A DNA stretch of 64,000 bases from Paenibacillus lactis (GCF_017873605.1 NZ_JAGGKI010000017.1:1-64000); one strand, 5' to 3'; positions 24,231 through 33,730 are shown, counted from the stretch's first letter. Notes: generated from the letters alone by a model not told the origin. Numbers and translations: made by a program.

Positions 24231-25163
24231 CTACTTGATCGCTTGTTTGCGGAACTCCGTCGGGGAGATGCCGGTGTATTTTTTAAAGATGCGGCAGAAA
24301 TAGGATAGCTCGTTGAATCCGGTGGAATAGCATACGTCCGTGACGGAGAGCTCGGCCTGCTTGAGCATGACCATAGCCTGAAGAATCCGGAGGTCGGTCA
24401 AATAGCGGTTGAAGGTTTTGCCTGTCCAATCCTTGAATACCTGACAGAAGGTGGACCTGGACAGATTCGAGAGATCGCACAGCGCGTGAAGCTTCAAATC
24501 CTCCTGGTAGTGGCGGTGAATGTAATCGACCACCTTGGTCATGATCTCCCGGTACTTCTCGGATTTCTCGAATCCTTCCCGGACGAGCTCGCCGTTGACC
24601 TGCCGTACCAGAATGGAGAGCAGTACGAGCAGCTGGGCCTTGAGCGTCAGCTGAAAGAAGGGGGCGCGCCGCTCATATTCCATCAGCATCTCCTTCATCA
24701 CGTTACGCACTGCGGTTTCGGTTCCGCCGTCCAAAGAAATCCGGGCCTGGGCATCCGTATCCTCGCGCAGAAACGATCCCAGAAAGGCCGCATCGAAGAA
24801 GACCTCCTCCTCCGGAAGCTCCTCGAACCGCTCATTCACAAACGAAGGCATGAATTCGCAGCCGTAGATTTCATAATCTCCGTCCTTGGGGATCGTGACG
24901 CTGTGCAGCGTGAACGGCGGGATGACGAAGATATCGCCTTTGGTCAGCTGATAGGCCCGGTTGTTCACCGTGTGCGACAACGTGCCTTTGGCCACGTACC
25001 ATATTTGAAAATAGTCGTGGCAGTGCGTCCACAAGCTCTGCTGACGGATCAATCGATACATTTTGCAAGGAAGTCCTTCCAACATCTCCATCTTTGAGTT
25101 AAAATAAACGACACCTGATCCCGTTAGCTTCTCAAGATCAACTTGGCTCCAATAAATACGCAT
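24231..25163 (-). CDS. AraC-family regulator with cupin sensor
   Basis: 310 residues. An N-terminal cupin (about 30-115: WTHCHDYFQIWYVAKGTLSHTVNN, LTKGDIFVIPPFTLHSV) is followed by a C-terminal pair of AraC helix-turn-helices (about 205-305: LKLHALCDLSNLSRSTFCQVFKDWTGKTFNRYL and SVTDVCYSTGFNELSYFCRIFKKYTGISPTEFRK). It lies directly upstream of the sugar ABC operon on the same strand and probably activates it when sugar binds the cupin. GGGAGGG lies 7 bases before the ATG. A catabolite repression site lies further upstream. Confidence 0.88.
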   Translation of the reverse strand: MRIYWSQVDLEKLTGSGVVYFNSKMEMLEGLPCKMYRLIRQQSLWTHCHDYFQIWYVAKGTLSHTVNNRAYQLTKGDIFVIPPFTLHSVTIPKDGDYEIYGCEFMPSFVNERFEELPEEEVFFDAAFLGSFLREDTDAQARISLDGGTETAVRNVMKEMLMEYERRAPFFQLTLKAQLLVLLSILVRQVNGELVREGFEKSEKYREIMTKVVDYIHRHYQEDLKLHALCDLSNLSRSTFCQVFKDWTGKTFNRYLTDLRILQAMVMLKQAELSVTDVCYSTGFNELSYFCRIFKKYTGISPTEFRKQAIK

Positions 25164-25198
25164 TGTTTTTCCCTCCCTGATCGTATCCCTGATTTTTA

Positions 25199-25212
25199 AG
25201 AAAACGCTTTCA
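25199..25212. promoter_or_regulatory. Candidate CcpA (cre) site
   Basis: Read on the minus strand, TGAAAGCGTTTTCT matches the cre consensus TGWAANCGNTNWCA at all but the last position. It lies 36 bases upstream of the AraC gene, which suggests catabolite repression of the sugar locus. Confidence 0.6.
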
Positions 25213-25344
25213 AAACATATTTCGTCAAAGCTGTTTCCTTCCCCCCGACGATCTCTAAGAAATTTGCAGCGTCCTTCTTCCTCCCCTTTGGAACCATAAG
25301 TCGCCGGTTTCGTGTAAGCCGGGTTTCAAAGGGAGCTAAAGACC

Positions 25345-26547
25345 ATGAAAAAAATCGTGTATTTGGATGGCTTGCGAGGGCTTGCGGCCTTTGTTGTCGT
25401 GATCGCCCATTTCGTTCAGGTGTTTATGCCTTCCGTGATTGAAGGGCGGGAGGAGATCCGGCATTTCGCATTCGAGGAGATGCTGGCGGAAACGCCGCTG
25501 AACCTGCTGTTTAACGGCAATTTTTCGGTATGCCTGTTCTTTGCGCTGAGCGGCTATGTGCTGAGCTGGCGCTATTTTCGCACCGGGGACCGCACGATTC
25601 TGTATTCCGCGGCAATAAGAAGGTATTTTCGGCTGGCGGGACCTGCGTTTGCGTCGGTTGTGATCGCCTATGTCTGCATGATTGCCGGCTGGGGCATGTT
25701 CGACGATGTCAGGGGACTGACCGGCTCGTCGATGCCGGATCCGTTTGCGGCGGATGCGAGCCTGCTTACGATGGTGAAGGAGGGGCTGTTTCATACGTTT
25801 TTCACCTATGGCGCGCAGTATAATCCGGTGCTGTGGACGATGACGTACGAGCTGTTCGGTTCGCTGTTCATTTTTGCGTTTTTGCTTCTCTGCGGCAGAC
25901 GCCGTATCCGCTTTGTCCTATACGCCGCCCTTGTCTGCTGGCTGCTCGATTCTTATTACCTTGCGTTTGTGATCGGCGTGCTGCTGAGTGACCTTCAGCA
26001 CAGCGGGAGGGACCGGCTGGCACGGGTCCGGCGTCCTTGGATCAATGCCGTCCTGCTCGCCGCCGGCCTGTTCTTCGGCTCGTATCCGTACATTCATCCA
26101 GCCGGCACCCTTTATGCCGTGCTCTTATGGGAATCAAGCAAGTTTGACTTCTTTGTGTTCTATCACGTGATCGGGGCAGGACTGGTGCTGACGGCTGTGC
26201 TGAATTCTAGCCGGCTGCAGGCTCTCCTGGGCAGCAAGTGGTGCGCGTATTTGGGGAAAATCTCGTTCTCGCTCTATCTCGTTCATTTCACGATCCTATG
26301 CACTTTCGGCTGCTTCCTGTTCTTACAGCTGAGCGCCGTTCTGCCTTATGGCATCAATATTCTGATCACGTTCACGGTAACGCTGGCGTTCATCATGGCA
26401 TTCGCACACGGGTTCTACCGGCTCGTTGACGCCGTGATCCTTGATATGTTGTCCCGGTGGAACAAACGGATGTTCATCGGAGCGAAGCGGGCGGGGAAGA
26501 AAGGGGGAACAAAGCCGGTATCAGCCGGCGAACAAGCGATGGATTAA
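25345..26547 (+). CDS. Membrane acyltransferase 3 family protein (OafA/YrhL type)
   Basis: 400 residues and about ten hydrophobic segments. It opens with the family signature YLDGLRGLAAFVVVIAHFV (catalytic His near residue 24). The middle carries FALSGYVLSWRYFR and the C-terminal half GKISFSLYLVHFTIL. Members transfer acyl groups to extracellular polysaccharides. AAGGGAG lies 9 bases before the ATG. It is divergent from the AraC gene and appears monocistronic. The basic tail (about 370-400) faces the cytoplasm. Confidence 0.85.
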   Translation: MKKIVYLDGLRGLAAFVVVIAHFVQVFMPSVIEGREEIRHFAFEEMLAETPLNLLFNGNFSVCLFFALSGYVLSWRYFRTGDRTILYSAAIRRYFRLAGPAFASVVIAYVCMIAGWGMFDDVRGLTGSSMPDPFAADASLLTMVKEGLFHTFFTYGAQYNPVLWTMTYELFGSLFIFAFLLLCGRRRIRFVLYAALVCWLLDSYYLAFVIGVLLSDLQHSGRDRLARVRRPWINAVLLAAGLFFGSYPYIHPAGTLYAVLLWESSKFDFFVFYHVIGAGLVLTAVLNSSRLQALLGSKWCAYLGKISFSLYLVHFTILCTFGCFLFLQLSAVLPYGINILITFTVTLAFIMAFAHGFYRLVDAVILDMLSRWNKRMFIGAKRAGKKGGTKPVSAGEQAMD

Positions 26548-26554
26548 CCGCAAA

Positions 26555-26775
26555 GCCGTCTGGCGAGGCATGGAATCGACGATTACCGCGAGGCACGGAA
26601 CGTGAGGCCCGGCACCGCGATCACCGTCAGGCGAGGCAAGGCACAGTGATTGCCGTCAGGCGAGGCAAGGCACCGCGATTGCTGTCTGGCGAGGCCCGGC
26701 ACCGGCGGTAGCCGTCTGGCGAGGCACGGAATCGGCGATTGCCGCCAGGCACATCATCGCCATTGCCGTCTGCAG
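26555..26775 (+). repeat. 29-30 bp minisatellite
   Basis: About seven degenerate tandem units, each built around GTC(A/T)GGCGAGGC. Clear unit starts are at 26558, 26626, 26655, 26684, 26714 and 26744 (spacing 29-30). The units lie head to tail without unique spacers, so this is not a CRISPR array. It fills the 377-base gap between the acyltransferase and the terminator of the next gene. Confidence 0.8.
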
Positions 26776-26842
26776 GAGCCACAGCACGAGGAAACGCCCG
26801 GCCTGATTTCAGCATGCCGGGCGGCGGTGCGCATATAAAAAA

Positions 26843-26900
26843 ACAAACCTTCTCTCGGCGGCGGGGCATTCAGCCCCGCCTTGCACAAGAGAAGGTTTGT
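26843..26900 (-). terminator. Terminator of the membrane AraC regulator
   Basis: A 13-bp outer stem (26843-26855 with 26888-26900) and an inner GGCGGGGC/GCCCCGCC stem. On the minus strand it is followed by an uninterrupted T-run. Confidence 0.88.
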
Positions 26901-26924
26901 TGTGGTTGCATTCCATCGATCCGA

Positions 26925-29192
26925 TCATCCGCTGCTGGCATGGGTCTGCACCACTTGCTGCCTGCGGTAGGCACCCGGCGTCATGCCGACCGATTTCTTG
27001 AAGGTCCGGTTGAAGGAGGTGATGTTGAGGTAGCCGACGCGCTGGCTGATTTCATTAACGGTCAGGTCGGTGCATGTCAGCAGCTCCTTCGCTTTATTTA
27101 TGCGGATCCCAAGCAGATGATCGCTGAAGTTGAGGCCGGTTTTCTCTTTGATGTACACCGAGAGATAGGCGCTCGACAGGTTCAGCTTGGCGGAGAGATA
27201 GTCGAGAGACAGGTCCTCCGCATATTGGTTATGAATGATGCTCAGGAACATGGCGATCAGCGGTTCCTCGCCGCTATCCTTCTTCTTCCGTATCAGGGCG
27301 CAGGACGCTTCGATCAGCTGGCGGAAGACGCTTTGGTATTCGCGCAGGCAATGGCATTCCGCCAGCCGCGAGCCCCACTGCTTCAAGGATTGAAGCTGAG
27401 CTTTGTCGATCTGGGCCATTTCAGCATAGCCGATAATTTTGGAGGCGGCGGCATCGGCGAAGAAACGGAACTGGGCAATGCCGGCCTCTTTGCGCTGTAA
27501 TGCCGCAAGCGCCTGCTCAATGATCTGAAGCGCTCGGCTGTCGCTGCCTTCCTGCAGGGCATCCAGCAATCCTTTCTCCTGGGACGGGCTGAGATGGACC
27601 GTCGTCGGAAGCGTCCGTGGCTTCGTCACCAGCTGCGATTCCTCCAGAAGAGGGGCTTGCTCGGTCAGCGCCTTGACCTGACGGTAGGCTTCATTGAAGC
27701 CGGAGGAATCGTGAACCTGCGAGCTGACAGCGATGGTAACGAGGAACAGCTCGGTCTCGTTGTTCAGCATATCTTTCATTTCCTCCAGCAGTTTTTCCAG
27801 CTGACTGGCTTCTTCGCGCTTGAAGATCGAGATGATCTCGTTCTTCTCGATCTGGAACGTATGCGAATCCGGGTAGCGCTCCGCCGTAAACAGATGGATA
27901 TGCTCCAGCATATGGCGGACCGCTTGGTCCGTCTGCAGCGGCGGCTCGCCGCTCGGATTCAGGCGGAACCGGATATGGTACAGCACGACGATAAAGCTGC
28001 CGTCATCCGACAGGAAATCCTCCCATTCGCTAATATCCGTATTGATGCTTTTCAACTGGCTGATATAGGAGTAGCTGGTCAGCACCGATTTTTGCTTGTT
28101 CAGGCGGTCCCGGATCTCCTCCTTCTCCCGCAGCAGGTCCTGGATGCGGCTCTTGATGAGATCGTATTCATTGATGCTGCCTTGATACGGCTGCGGCGCG
28201 TGAGTCTTGCGATTGAGCACCGTCGTCAATATCTGCTTCACCGGCTTGTGCAATCTGCGGCTGAAGAAATAGGAGGCCGCCAGAGCTACCCCGAGCGATA
28301 GCGAGAAGATGAGCAGCAGCGCCCCGGTCAGCCTGCTCAGCTGAGCAGACACATGACTGTATGGGACGGCCGAGATGTAGGTCAATCCGTCGTCTCCGGC
28401 TTCCGCAAAATAGTAAGTTCCGTCCTTGAGCACGGCTTGCTGCCCAGAGGCAAACGTCGGCAGCTCATTGGCGTGAAGGTCTCCCCATGTGTACAGCACA
28501 TCCCCGTCCGCGTTCAAAATCGCAAGCGAGCGGTCGCTCGGCTCCCCGAAGAAGGATTGAGCGGCCTTGTCGATATCGATCAGCGCGATAATCTGGTAAC
28601 GGCTGTCCAGCTGCTGATAGACGAAAGGCATCAATTTTTTCTCGGACAGATCATTATGGATGCGGTAGACGGCAGCCGGGAGCAGGCTGAAGGATTCCCC
28701 ACTGCTCTTGTAGCTGTTCCAGAAGGCGTAGGGGTACTGCTTGCTAGTATAAGACCGGTCGAGCATATAAGGAGCATTCCCGCTTCCGGATTTGCTGAGC
28801 ACAAAATCATGCTCCTTCAGATAAATCAGCGTATCCTCCAGGAAGAAGAGCGGGTTATAGATATCGCTCCGCATCTGGAGCATGACATCACGGGCCTTCA
28901 AATAATTGACCTCGTTGCCCGTCTGCTGGCGGAGCTGATTATTGAACCCGATTAAATCGGCATGATTATATATGTCAAATAACAGCACCTGCAGCCGGCT
29001 GAACTGGTAGGAGAACCGCTCCGCCGTGTCGTGGACCGCCTGCTGGCTCGTATCGATAATTTCTTTTTGAAGGCTGGATTTAAATAGATGGAAGATCACG
29101 GCATAGAATAGGCCGAACAAAACGATGATGGCCAAAAAGCTGAGGAAAATTTTGAAGAACAGGCTTCTGCTCTTGCTTTTGATCCAGTTCAT
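26925..29192 (-). CDS. Membrane-bound AraC-type regulator with extracellular sensor
   Basis: 755 residues. A first transmembrane helix (about 12-32) is followed by an extracellular Cache-like region (about 35-290). A second helix (about 292-312, LLLIFSLSLGVALAASYFF) and a cytoplasmic coiled linker with a degenerate GGDEF/YesN-like middle come next. The protein ends with an AraC helix-turn-helix pair (about 655-750: LSLDYLSAKLNLSSAYLSVYIKEKTGLNFSDHL and LTVNEISQRVGYLNITSFNRTFKKSVGMTPGAYRR). This one-piece sensor-regulator architecture is typical of Paenibacillus next to lplABC-type transporters. It is divergent from such an operon, which it presumably activates. GGGGG lies 7 bases upstream of the ATG. 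Confidence 0.88.
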   Translation of the reverse strand: MNWIKSKSRSLFFKIFLSFLAIIVLFGLFYAVIFHLFKSSLQKEIIDTSQQAVHDTAERFSYQFSRLQVLLFDIYNHADLIGFNNQLRQQTGNEVNYLKARDVMLQMRSDIYNPLFFLEDTLIYLKEHDFVLSKSGSGNAPYMLDRSYTSKQYPYAFWNSYKSSGESFSLLPAAVYRIHNDLSEKKLMPFVYQQLDSRYQIIALIDIDKAAQSFFGEPSDRSLAILNADGDVLYTWGDLHANELPTFASGQQAVLKDGTYYFAEAGDDGLTYISAVPYSHVSAQLSRLTGALLLIFSLSLGVALAASYFFSRRLHKPVKQILTTVLNRKTHAPQPYQGSINEYDLIKSRIQDLLREKEEIRDRLNKQKSVLTSYSYISQLKSINTDISEWEDFLSDDGSFIVVLYHIRFRLNPSGEPPLQTDQAVRHMLEHIHLFTAERYPDSHTFQIEKNEIISIFKREEASQLEKLLEEMKDMLNNETELFLVTIAVSSQVHDSSGFNEAYRQVKALTEQAPLLEESQLVTKPRTLPTTVHLSPSQEKGLLDALQEGSDSRALQIIEQALAALQRKEAGIAQFRFFADAAASKIIGYAEMAQIDKAQLQSLKQWGSRLAECHCLREYQSVFRQLIEASCALIRKKKDSGEEPLIAMFLSIIHNQYAEDLSLDYLSAKLNLSSAYLSVYIKEKTGLNFSDHLLGIRINKAKELLTCTDLTVNEISQRVGYLNITSFNRTFKKSVGMTPGAYRRQQVVQTHASSG

Positions 29193-29465
29193 AAACGATC
29201 CCCCTTTTGTATGTATTCGCGTTTATGGTCCTCCCCACAGTATAAAGGACAAGTATTAAGGATCGTGCTGCGTGGTGTTAACCCACCGTAAAAAAGGAAT
29301 AGTCATTATTTTAGATTTTAAGCTTTAATTTAGGAAAAACGCCCGGCAGCCCGGCAATCCAATGAAAGGCGAGACATCGAAAAAATGGTCAATACCCATC
29401 CTGGCAATCGGTCGTATATGATGCAGATGTGAACCGAAGAGCAGGAGAAAGGTTCAGAAACGAAA
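29193..29465. other. Divergent regulatory region
   Basis: A 270-base gap without a gene. TATGAT near 29418, about 45 bases before the permease gene, is a candidate -10 with no clear -35. A near-palindrome around GGTGTTAACCCACC lies at about 29272-29285. Confidence 0.4.
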
Positions 29466-30458
29466 GTGAGGGGATGTCCGATTTTAGAGCGTCAGGTTCG
29501 TAACATGGAAGCGCATTCAACAAAACCCGGCAGCACACGTGGCAGCAGCGTCTGGCGAGGTACGGTGAGGCAGGTGCGCAAAAACTGGCAGCTGTATCTA
29601 TTATTCCTGCCGGTTCTGCTCTACTTCATCGTGTTTCACTACGTGCCGATGTACGGGGTACAGATCGCCTTCAAGGATTTTATCGCCAATAAAGGCATTC
29701 TGGAAAGTCCTTGGGTAGGCTTCAAGCATTTCGAGCGCTTCTTTAACAGCTTCTACTTCTGGAGAATCATTAAAAATACCCTTGGCATCGGGCTGTATGA
29801 ATTGATTGTCGGGTTCCCGATTCCGATCATACTTGCCTTGATGATCAACGAAGCGCGGTCGGGCCGGTTTCGCCGGTTCATTCAAACGGTAACTTATGCA
29901 CCTCATTTCTTGTCAACGGTCGTGGTCGTCGGCATGATCATGATGTTTCTGTCTCCGGTCAGCGGACTTGTCAATTTCATTATCACCTCCTTTGGCGGGG
30001 AACCGATTGCCTTTATGACGGAGCCGTCCTGGTTTAAGAGCATCTATGTGTGGTCCGGCGTCTGGCAGAGCATGGGGTGGAGCTCCATCATTTATTTGGC
30101 GGCGCTCGCGGGCATCGATCCGCAGCTGCATGAGGCCGCCAAGGTGGACGGTGCAGGCTGGTTCCGGCGAATCTGGCATATCAATCTGCCGGGGATCGCC
30201 CCAACGATGATCATTCTGCTGATTCTGAACATCGGATCCATTCTGGGGGTCGGCTTCGAGAAGGTCTTCCTGATGCAAAATTCGCTCAACATGGAAGCCT
30301 CGGACGTTATCGCCACGAACGTATACCGAAGCGGGATCCTGGGCGCCCAGTACAGTTACTCGGCGGCGGTCGGATTATTCAACTCCGTCGTCAACTTTAT
30401 CATGCTGATTACCGTCAACCGGATCGCCCGCAGAGTCAGCGAGACCAGCCTATGGTAA
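29466..30458 (+). CDS. LplB-type sugar ABC transporter permease
   Basis: 330 residues with six helices. The N-terminal helix carries the LplB signature NWQLYLLFLPVLLYFIVFHYVPMYGVQIAFKDF. The EAA loop is LHEAAKVDGAGWFRRIWHINLPGI. The start is uncertain between the GTG at 29466 and the ATG at 29505; neither has an ideal ribosome binding site. Bases 29550-29565 encode a stretch nearly identical (15 of 16) to the minisatellite unit at 26555-26775. It is the first gene of a permease, permease, binding protein operon. Confidence 0.9.
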   Translation: MRGCPILERQVRNMEAHSTKPGSTRGSSVWRGTVRQVRKNWQLYLLFLPVLLYFIVFHYVPMYGVQIAFKDFIANKGILESPWVGFKHFERFFNSFYFWRIIKNTLGIGLYELIVGFPIPIILALMINEARSGRFRRFIQTVTYAPHFLSTVVVVGMIMMFLSPVSGLVNFIITSFGGEPIAFMTEPSWFKSIYVWSGVWQSMGWSSIIYLAALAGIDPQLHEAAKVDGAGWFRRIWHINLPGIAPTMIILLILNIGSILGVGFEKVFLMQNSLNMEASDVIATNVYRSGILGAQYSYSAAVGLFNSVVNFIMLITVNRIARRVSETSLW

Positions 30459-30471
30459 GGAGGAAGCAGCT

Positions 30472-31353
30472 ATGCCACAAAGCCGGAGCGAACGCATTGC
30501 CGGAATCTGTATTTACATTATATTATCATTAATTTCGCTTGTTGTATTGTATCCGTTATATTTTGTGCTTATCGCTTCGATCAGCGCGCCGGAGACGGTG
30601 ATGCGCGGAGAAGTATGGCTGTGGCCCAAGGAATTGTCGTTTGTCGGATATGAGCGGCTGTTCGCCAACAAGGAGATCATTCAAGGATTTCTGAACACCG
30701 TGCTCTATACGGTAACGGGGACGGCGCTGAACCTCGTGATGACGATCGCGGCGGCGTATCCGTTATCGAGGGCGGACTTTAAGGGACGCAACGGGTTCAT
30801 GCTCATCATCGTCTTCACCATGTTCTTCAGCGGCGGCATGATTCCGAGCTACCTGCTGGTTAAGGAGCTTGGCATGCTCGATACGATCTGGGCTATGATT
30901 ATTCCGTCCGCGGTGTCGGTATGGAACATCATCATCATGCGTACGTTCTTCCAGAACTCCATTCCGAAGGAGATGCAGGAAGCGGCCTTCATCGACGGCT
31001 GCTCGAATATGCGGGTGCTGTTTCGCATCGTGCTTCCGCTCTCCGGTCCGATCCTGGCCGTTATGGTGCTGTTCTACGCGGTCGGCCACTGGAATTCCTA
31101 TTTCACCGCCCTGATCTATCTATCCGACCGGTCGAATTATCCGCTGCAGCTGTTCCTGCGGGAAATTCTCGTCCAAGGGCAGATGCAGGAAATGGTCGAT
31201 ATCAGCGACGATTCGCTGGCCCGGAGTCTGATGGATGCGGAAGCAATCAAATACGCGGCGGTCATTGTGACCAATCTGCCGATGCTGCTCTTGTATCCGT
31301 TCTTGCAGAAGTATTTTGTCAAGGGAGTCATGATTGGAGCCATTAAAGGCTGA
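30472..31353 (+). CDS. LplC/YtcP-type sugar ABC transporter permease
   Basis: 293 residues and six helices. The EAA loop is MQEAAFIDGCSNMRVLFRIVLPLSGP and the family-typical C-terminus is YPFLQKYFVKGVMIGAIKG. AAGGAGG lies 8 bases before the ATG. It follows lplB by 13 bases. Confidence 0.92.
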   Translation: MPQSRSERIAGICIYIILSLISLVVLYPLYFVLIASISAPETVMRGEVWLWPKELSFVGYERLFANKEIIQGFLNTVLYTVTGTALNLVMTIAAAYPLSRADFKGRNGFMLIIVFTMFFSGGMIPSYLLVKELGMLDTIWAMIIPSAVSVWNIIIMRTFFQNSIPKEMQEAAFIDGCSNMRVLFRIVLPLSGPILAVMVLFYAVGHWNSYFTALIYLSDRSNYPLQLFLREILVQGQMQEMVDISDDSLARSLMDAEAIKYAAVIVTNLPMLLLYPFLQKYFVKGVMIGAIKG

Positions 31354-31392
31354 CATATTCAAATGATAAGACTATAGGAGGCAGTGACAATT

Positions 31393-33009
31393 ATGGTGAA
31401 AAAATGGGTTTCGCTCACATTGACAGCGGTGCTGGCAGCGGGGCTGCTGGCTGGCTGCGGGAGCAAAAGCGGGGATGGCGCAACGAAGGAGGGGGAGACG
31501 GCCAAGTCCAATTTCAACGAGACCGGCATGCCGATCGTAAATGAACCGCTCAACCTGACCTTCTTCACGGGCAAATCGCCGACAAACGGAAGCAAGTTCG
31601 AGGATACGCTCGTATGGAAGACGTATAAGGACATGACCAACATGAACATTACGTTCAACCTTGTTCCGTTCGAGACGCTGACCGAGAAGCGGAACCTGGC
31701 GCTTGCCGGCGGGGATTATCCGGACGTGTTCTACTCCGCCCGGGTAGGGTCGGCTGAGCTGACGCGCTACGGCGAGCAAGGCGTCTTCATTCCGCTGAAT
31801 GACCTGATCGATAAATATGCGCCGAATTTCAAGAAGCTGATGGAGCAGTACCCGGATATCCGCAAGGGCTTGACGATGCCGGACGGCAACATTTATTCCT
31901 TGCCATCCTTCTACGATCCGGAGCTGCTCTCGATGCTGATCGGTACGCCGCTGTGGATCAATCAGGAATGGCTGGATAAGCTCGGTATGGAGGAGCCGAA
32001 GACTACCGAGGAGTTCTACGCCTACCTGAAGGCGGTTAAGGAAACCGACCTGAACGGCAACGGCAAGCATGACGAGATTCCATACTCTGCAACGGGCATC
32101 ACCGGTCTCGTTGACCATTTGAAGGGCTCCTGGGGCCTTGGAACGAGCGGGCTTGGCCATAAGTTCGTCGATGTCGATCCGGAAACAGGCAAGCTGCGGT
32201 TTACGAAGGCGGAGCCGAAATACAAGGAAATGCTGGAGTTCATGAACAAGCTATATAAGGAAGGACTGCTGGATAAAGAGATCTTCACGATTGAAGGCGG
32301 CGCTTTGAACGCGAAAGGGCAGGAAGGCTTGCTCGGGGCTACCGTCGTGCCGAATCCGGAGACCGTCATGGGACGCAAGGAATATATCGGTCTCGGTGCG
32401 CTCAAGGGACCTCACGGCGATCAGCTGTACTCCCACGTAAAGGTGCCGATGGTCCACGTAGGGGCATTTGCGATCACGGACAAGAACCCGAATCCGGAGG
32501 CGACGATTCGCTGGATGGATTACTTCTATGGCGATGAGGGAGCGCAGTTCTACTTCATGGGTAAAGAAGGCGAGACCTACACGAAGAACGCCGACGGTCA
32601 GCTTGAATATGTGAAGGAAATTACCGAAAATCCGGACGGCTTGACACAGGACCAGGCGCTGGCGAAGTACTTTACATGGCTTGGCGGCAGCTATCCGGGA
32701 TTGGTGCGGGAGAGCTGGTTCAAGGGCTCCGAGACGCTTCCGAGCGCGATGGCGGCAGCCGAGAAGGCGGAGCCTTATGCAGTGAAGGAAATTCTGTATA
32801 ACTTCAACTTTACGCTGGAAGAGACGGATATCATGTCCTCGATCGGCAAGGATATTCAGGATTATGTCACCGAGATGGAGGCGAAGTTCGTCAATGGCTC
32901 CGCATCCTTCGACCAGTGGGACGAGTACGTGAACACGCTGAACAAGATGGGCCTGGAGGAATACATGCGAGTGTATCAGGCGGCATACGACCGCTACCAG
33001 GCGGAGTAA
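31393..33009 (+). CDS. Sugar-binding lipoprotein (LplA/YtcQ type)
   Basis: 538 residues. A lipoprotein signal with lipobox LAGC at about 20-23 precedes the large extracellular solute-binding domain of the LplA class (LNLTFFTGKSP, DYPDVFYSARVG, and a long C-terminal lobe). The ATG at 31393 is preceded by AGGAGG; the GTG at 31384 lies too close to it. The gene ends with a hairpin at 33055-33091. Ligands of this class are complex plant or host glycans; none can be named here. Confidence 0.9.
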   Translation: MVKKWVSLTLTAVLAAGLLAGCGSKSGDGATKEGETAKSNFNETGMPIVNEPLNLTFFTGKSPTNGSKFEDTLVWKTYKDMTNMNITFNLVPFETLTEKRNLALAGGDYPDVFYSARVGSAELTRYGEQGVFIPLNDLIDKYAPNFKKLMEQYPDIRKGLTMPDGNIYSLPSFYDPELLSMLIGTPLWINQEWLDKLGMEEPKTTEEFYAYLKAVKETDLNGNGKHDEIPYSATGITGLVDHLKGSWGLGTSGLGHKFVDVDPETGKLRFTKAEPKYKEMLEFMNKLYKEGLLDKEIFTIEGGALNAKGQEGLLGATVVPNPETVMGRKEYIGLGALKGPHGDQLYSHVKVPMVHVGAFAITDKNPNPEATIRWMDYFYGDEGAQFYFMGKEGETYTKNADGQLEYVKEITENPDGLTQDQALAKYFTWLGGSYPGLVRESWFKGSETLPSAMAAAEKAEPYAVKEILYNFNFTLEETDIMSSIGKDIQDYVTEMEAKFVNGSASFDQWDEYVNTLNKMGLEEYMRVYQAAYDRYQAE

Positions 33010-33054
33010 CAAGCGGTTGGTTTAGGGTATAAGCTATTATTGTGCAAGCATGAG

Positions 33055-33096
33055 CAGCCCGCTCAAGGGAATATCCCTTGATTGCGGGCTGTTTCC
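33055..33096 (+). terminator. Terminator of the lpl-type operon
   Basis: CAGCCCGC with GCGGGCTG, and an inner TCAAGGGA/CCCTTGA extension, followed by a short T-rich tract. Confidence 0.65.
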
Positions 33097-33141
33097 GTTA
33101 TTCCTGAGAGGTATTGCTCGTATATATGCGCTGAGGTTTGA

Positions 33142-33351
33142 TATAAAGGCATAGACGTCAATTACGCATCTCCAAGCAGCACGATCAGGGGCATTGTGGA
33201 AAGAACGTGTCCGACTGGCGCCGTGATTTTTGCTGGTGATTTTCTCTATATGGAATGGTAATATTTATGAAAAGATGTTGACCCGCAGGTCGTTGCAGCG
33301 TCAGGAGCTCAAGTCATCATTGGCGGGAGTTATGATGATGGTTTAAGAGGG
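33142..33351 (+). pseudogene. Possible coding remnant with two stops
   Basis: One frame reads like globular protein on both sides of stops at 33259-33261 and 33268-33270: KGIDVNYASPSSTIRGIVERT and AVIFAGDFLYMEW before, DVDPQVVAASGAQVIIGGSYDD after. No family was recognised. It could be decayed sequence or chance. Confidence 0.25.
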
Positions 33352-33363
33352 GGCTGTGTAGCG

Positions 33364-33573
33364 ATGGAGCGGAAGGTTTCCATGAAGAAGATTCCAAAAG
33401 GGGTAGCGGAATGGGTATTCAGGCCGAGACGCAGGTACGGGCGCTTTCCGAGAATCGAGCGGATGGTGGAATTGCTGTTCAAAGCGATACTCATTTTTTG
33501 GGCTTTTATCGTGATTCGCTGGTTTATCCTGATCACGGTTGCGACGATGAGGCATTTCGGCGTGTTTGATTAA
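33364..33573 (+). CDS. Small membrane protein of unknown function
   Basis: 69 residues. A basic N-terminal half (KVSMKKIPKGVAEWVFRPRRRYGRFPR) is followed by one hydrophobic helix (about 38-60, LLFKAILIFWAFIVIRWFILI). GAGGGGG lies about 10 bases before the ATG; a second ATG at 33382 is also possible. No family is recognised. The positive-inside pattern predicts the N-terminus in the cytoplasm. Confidence 0.5.
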   Translation: MERKVSMKKIPKGVAEWVFRPRRRYGRFPRIERMVELLFKAILIFWAFIVIRWFILITVATMRHFGVFD

Positions 33574-33730
33574 GCAGTATCATTGTCAAAGAGCTGTCCA
33601 TTATAAGACAGGACTAGAATCAGAGTGAAAAAAGTTGTGGTAACTATTATATATTTGCTGTATAATTGTTAGTAAAGAAAAATATATCTTTTTAATTTGA
33701 AAGAAAAATGTATTTTCATGAAACCATTCA

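Noticed and set aside
26555..26775. Possible CRISPR array
   Set aside because: The units are contiguous and degenerate, 29-30 bp long with no unique spacers, and no cas genes are nearby. It is a minisatellite.
26457..26869. Short frames through the minisatellite on both strands
   Set aside because: Their repetitive Arg/Ala/Gly sequence simply follows the DNA repeat, and there are no ribosome binding sites.
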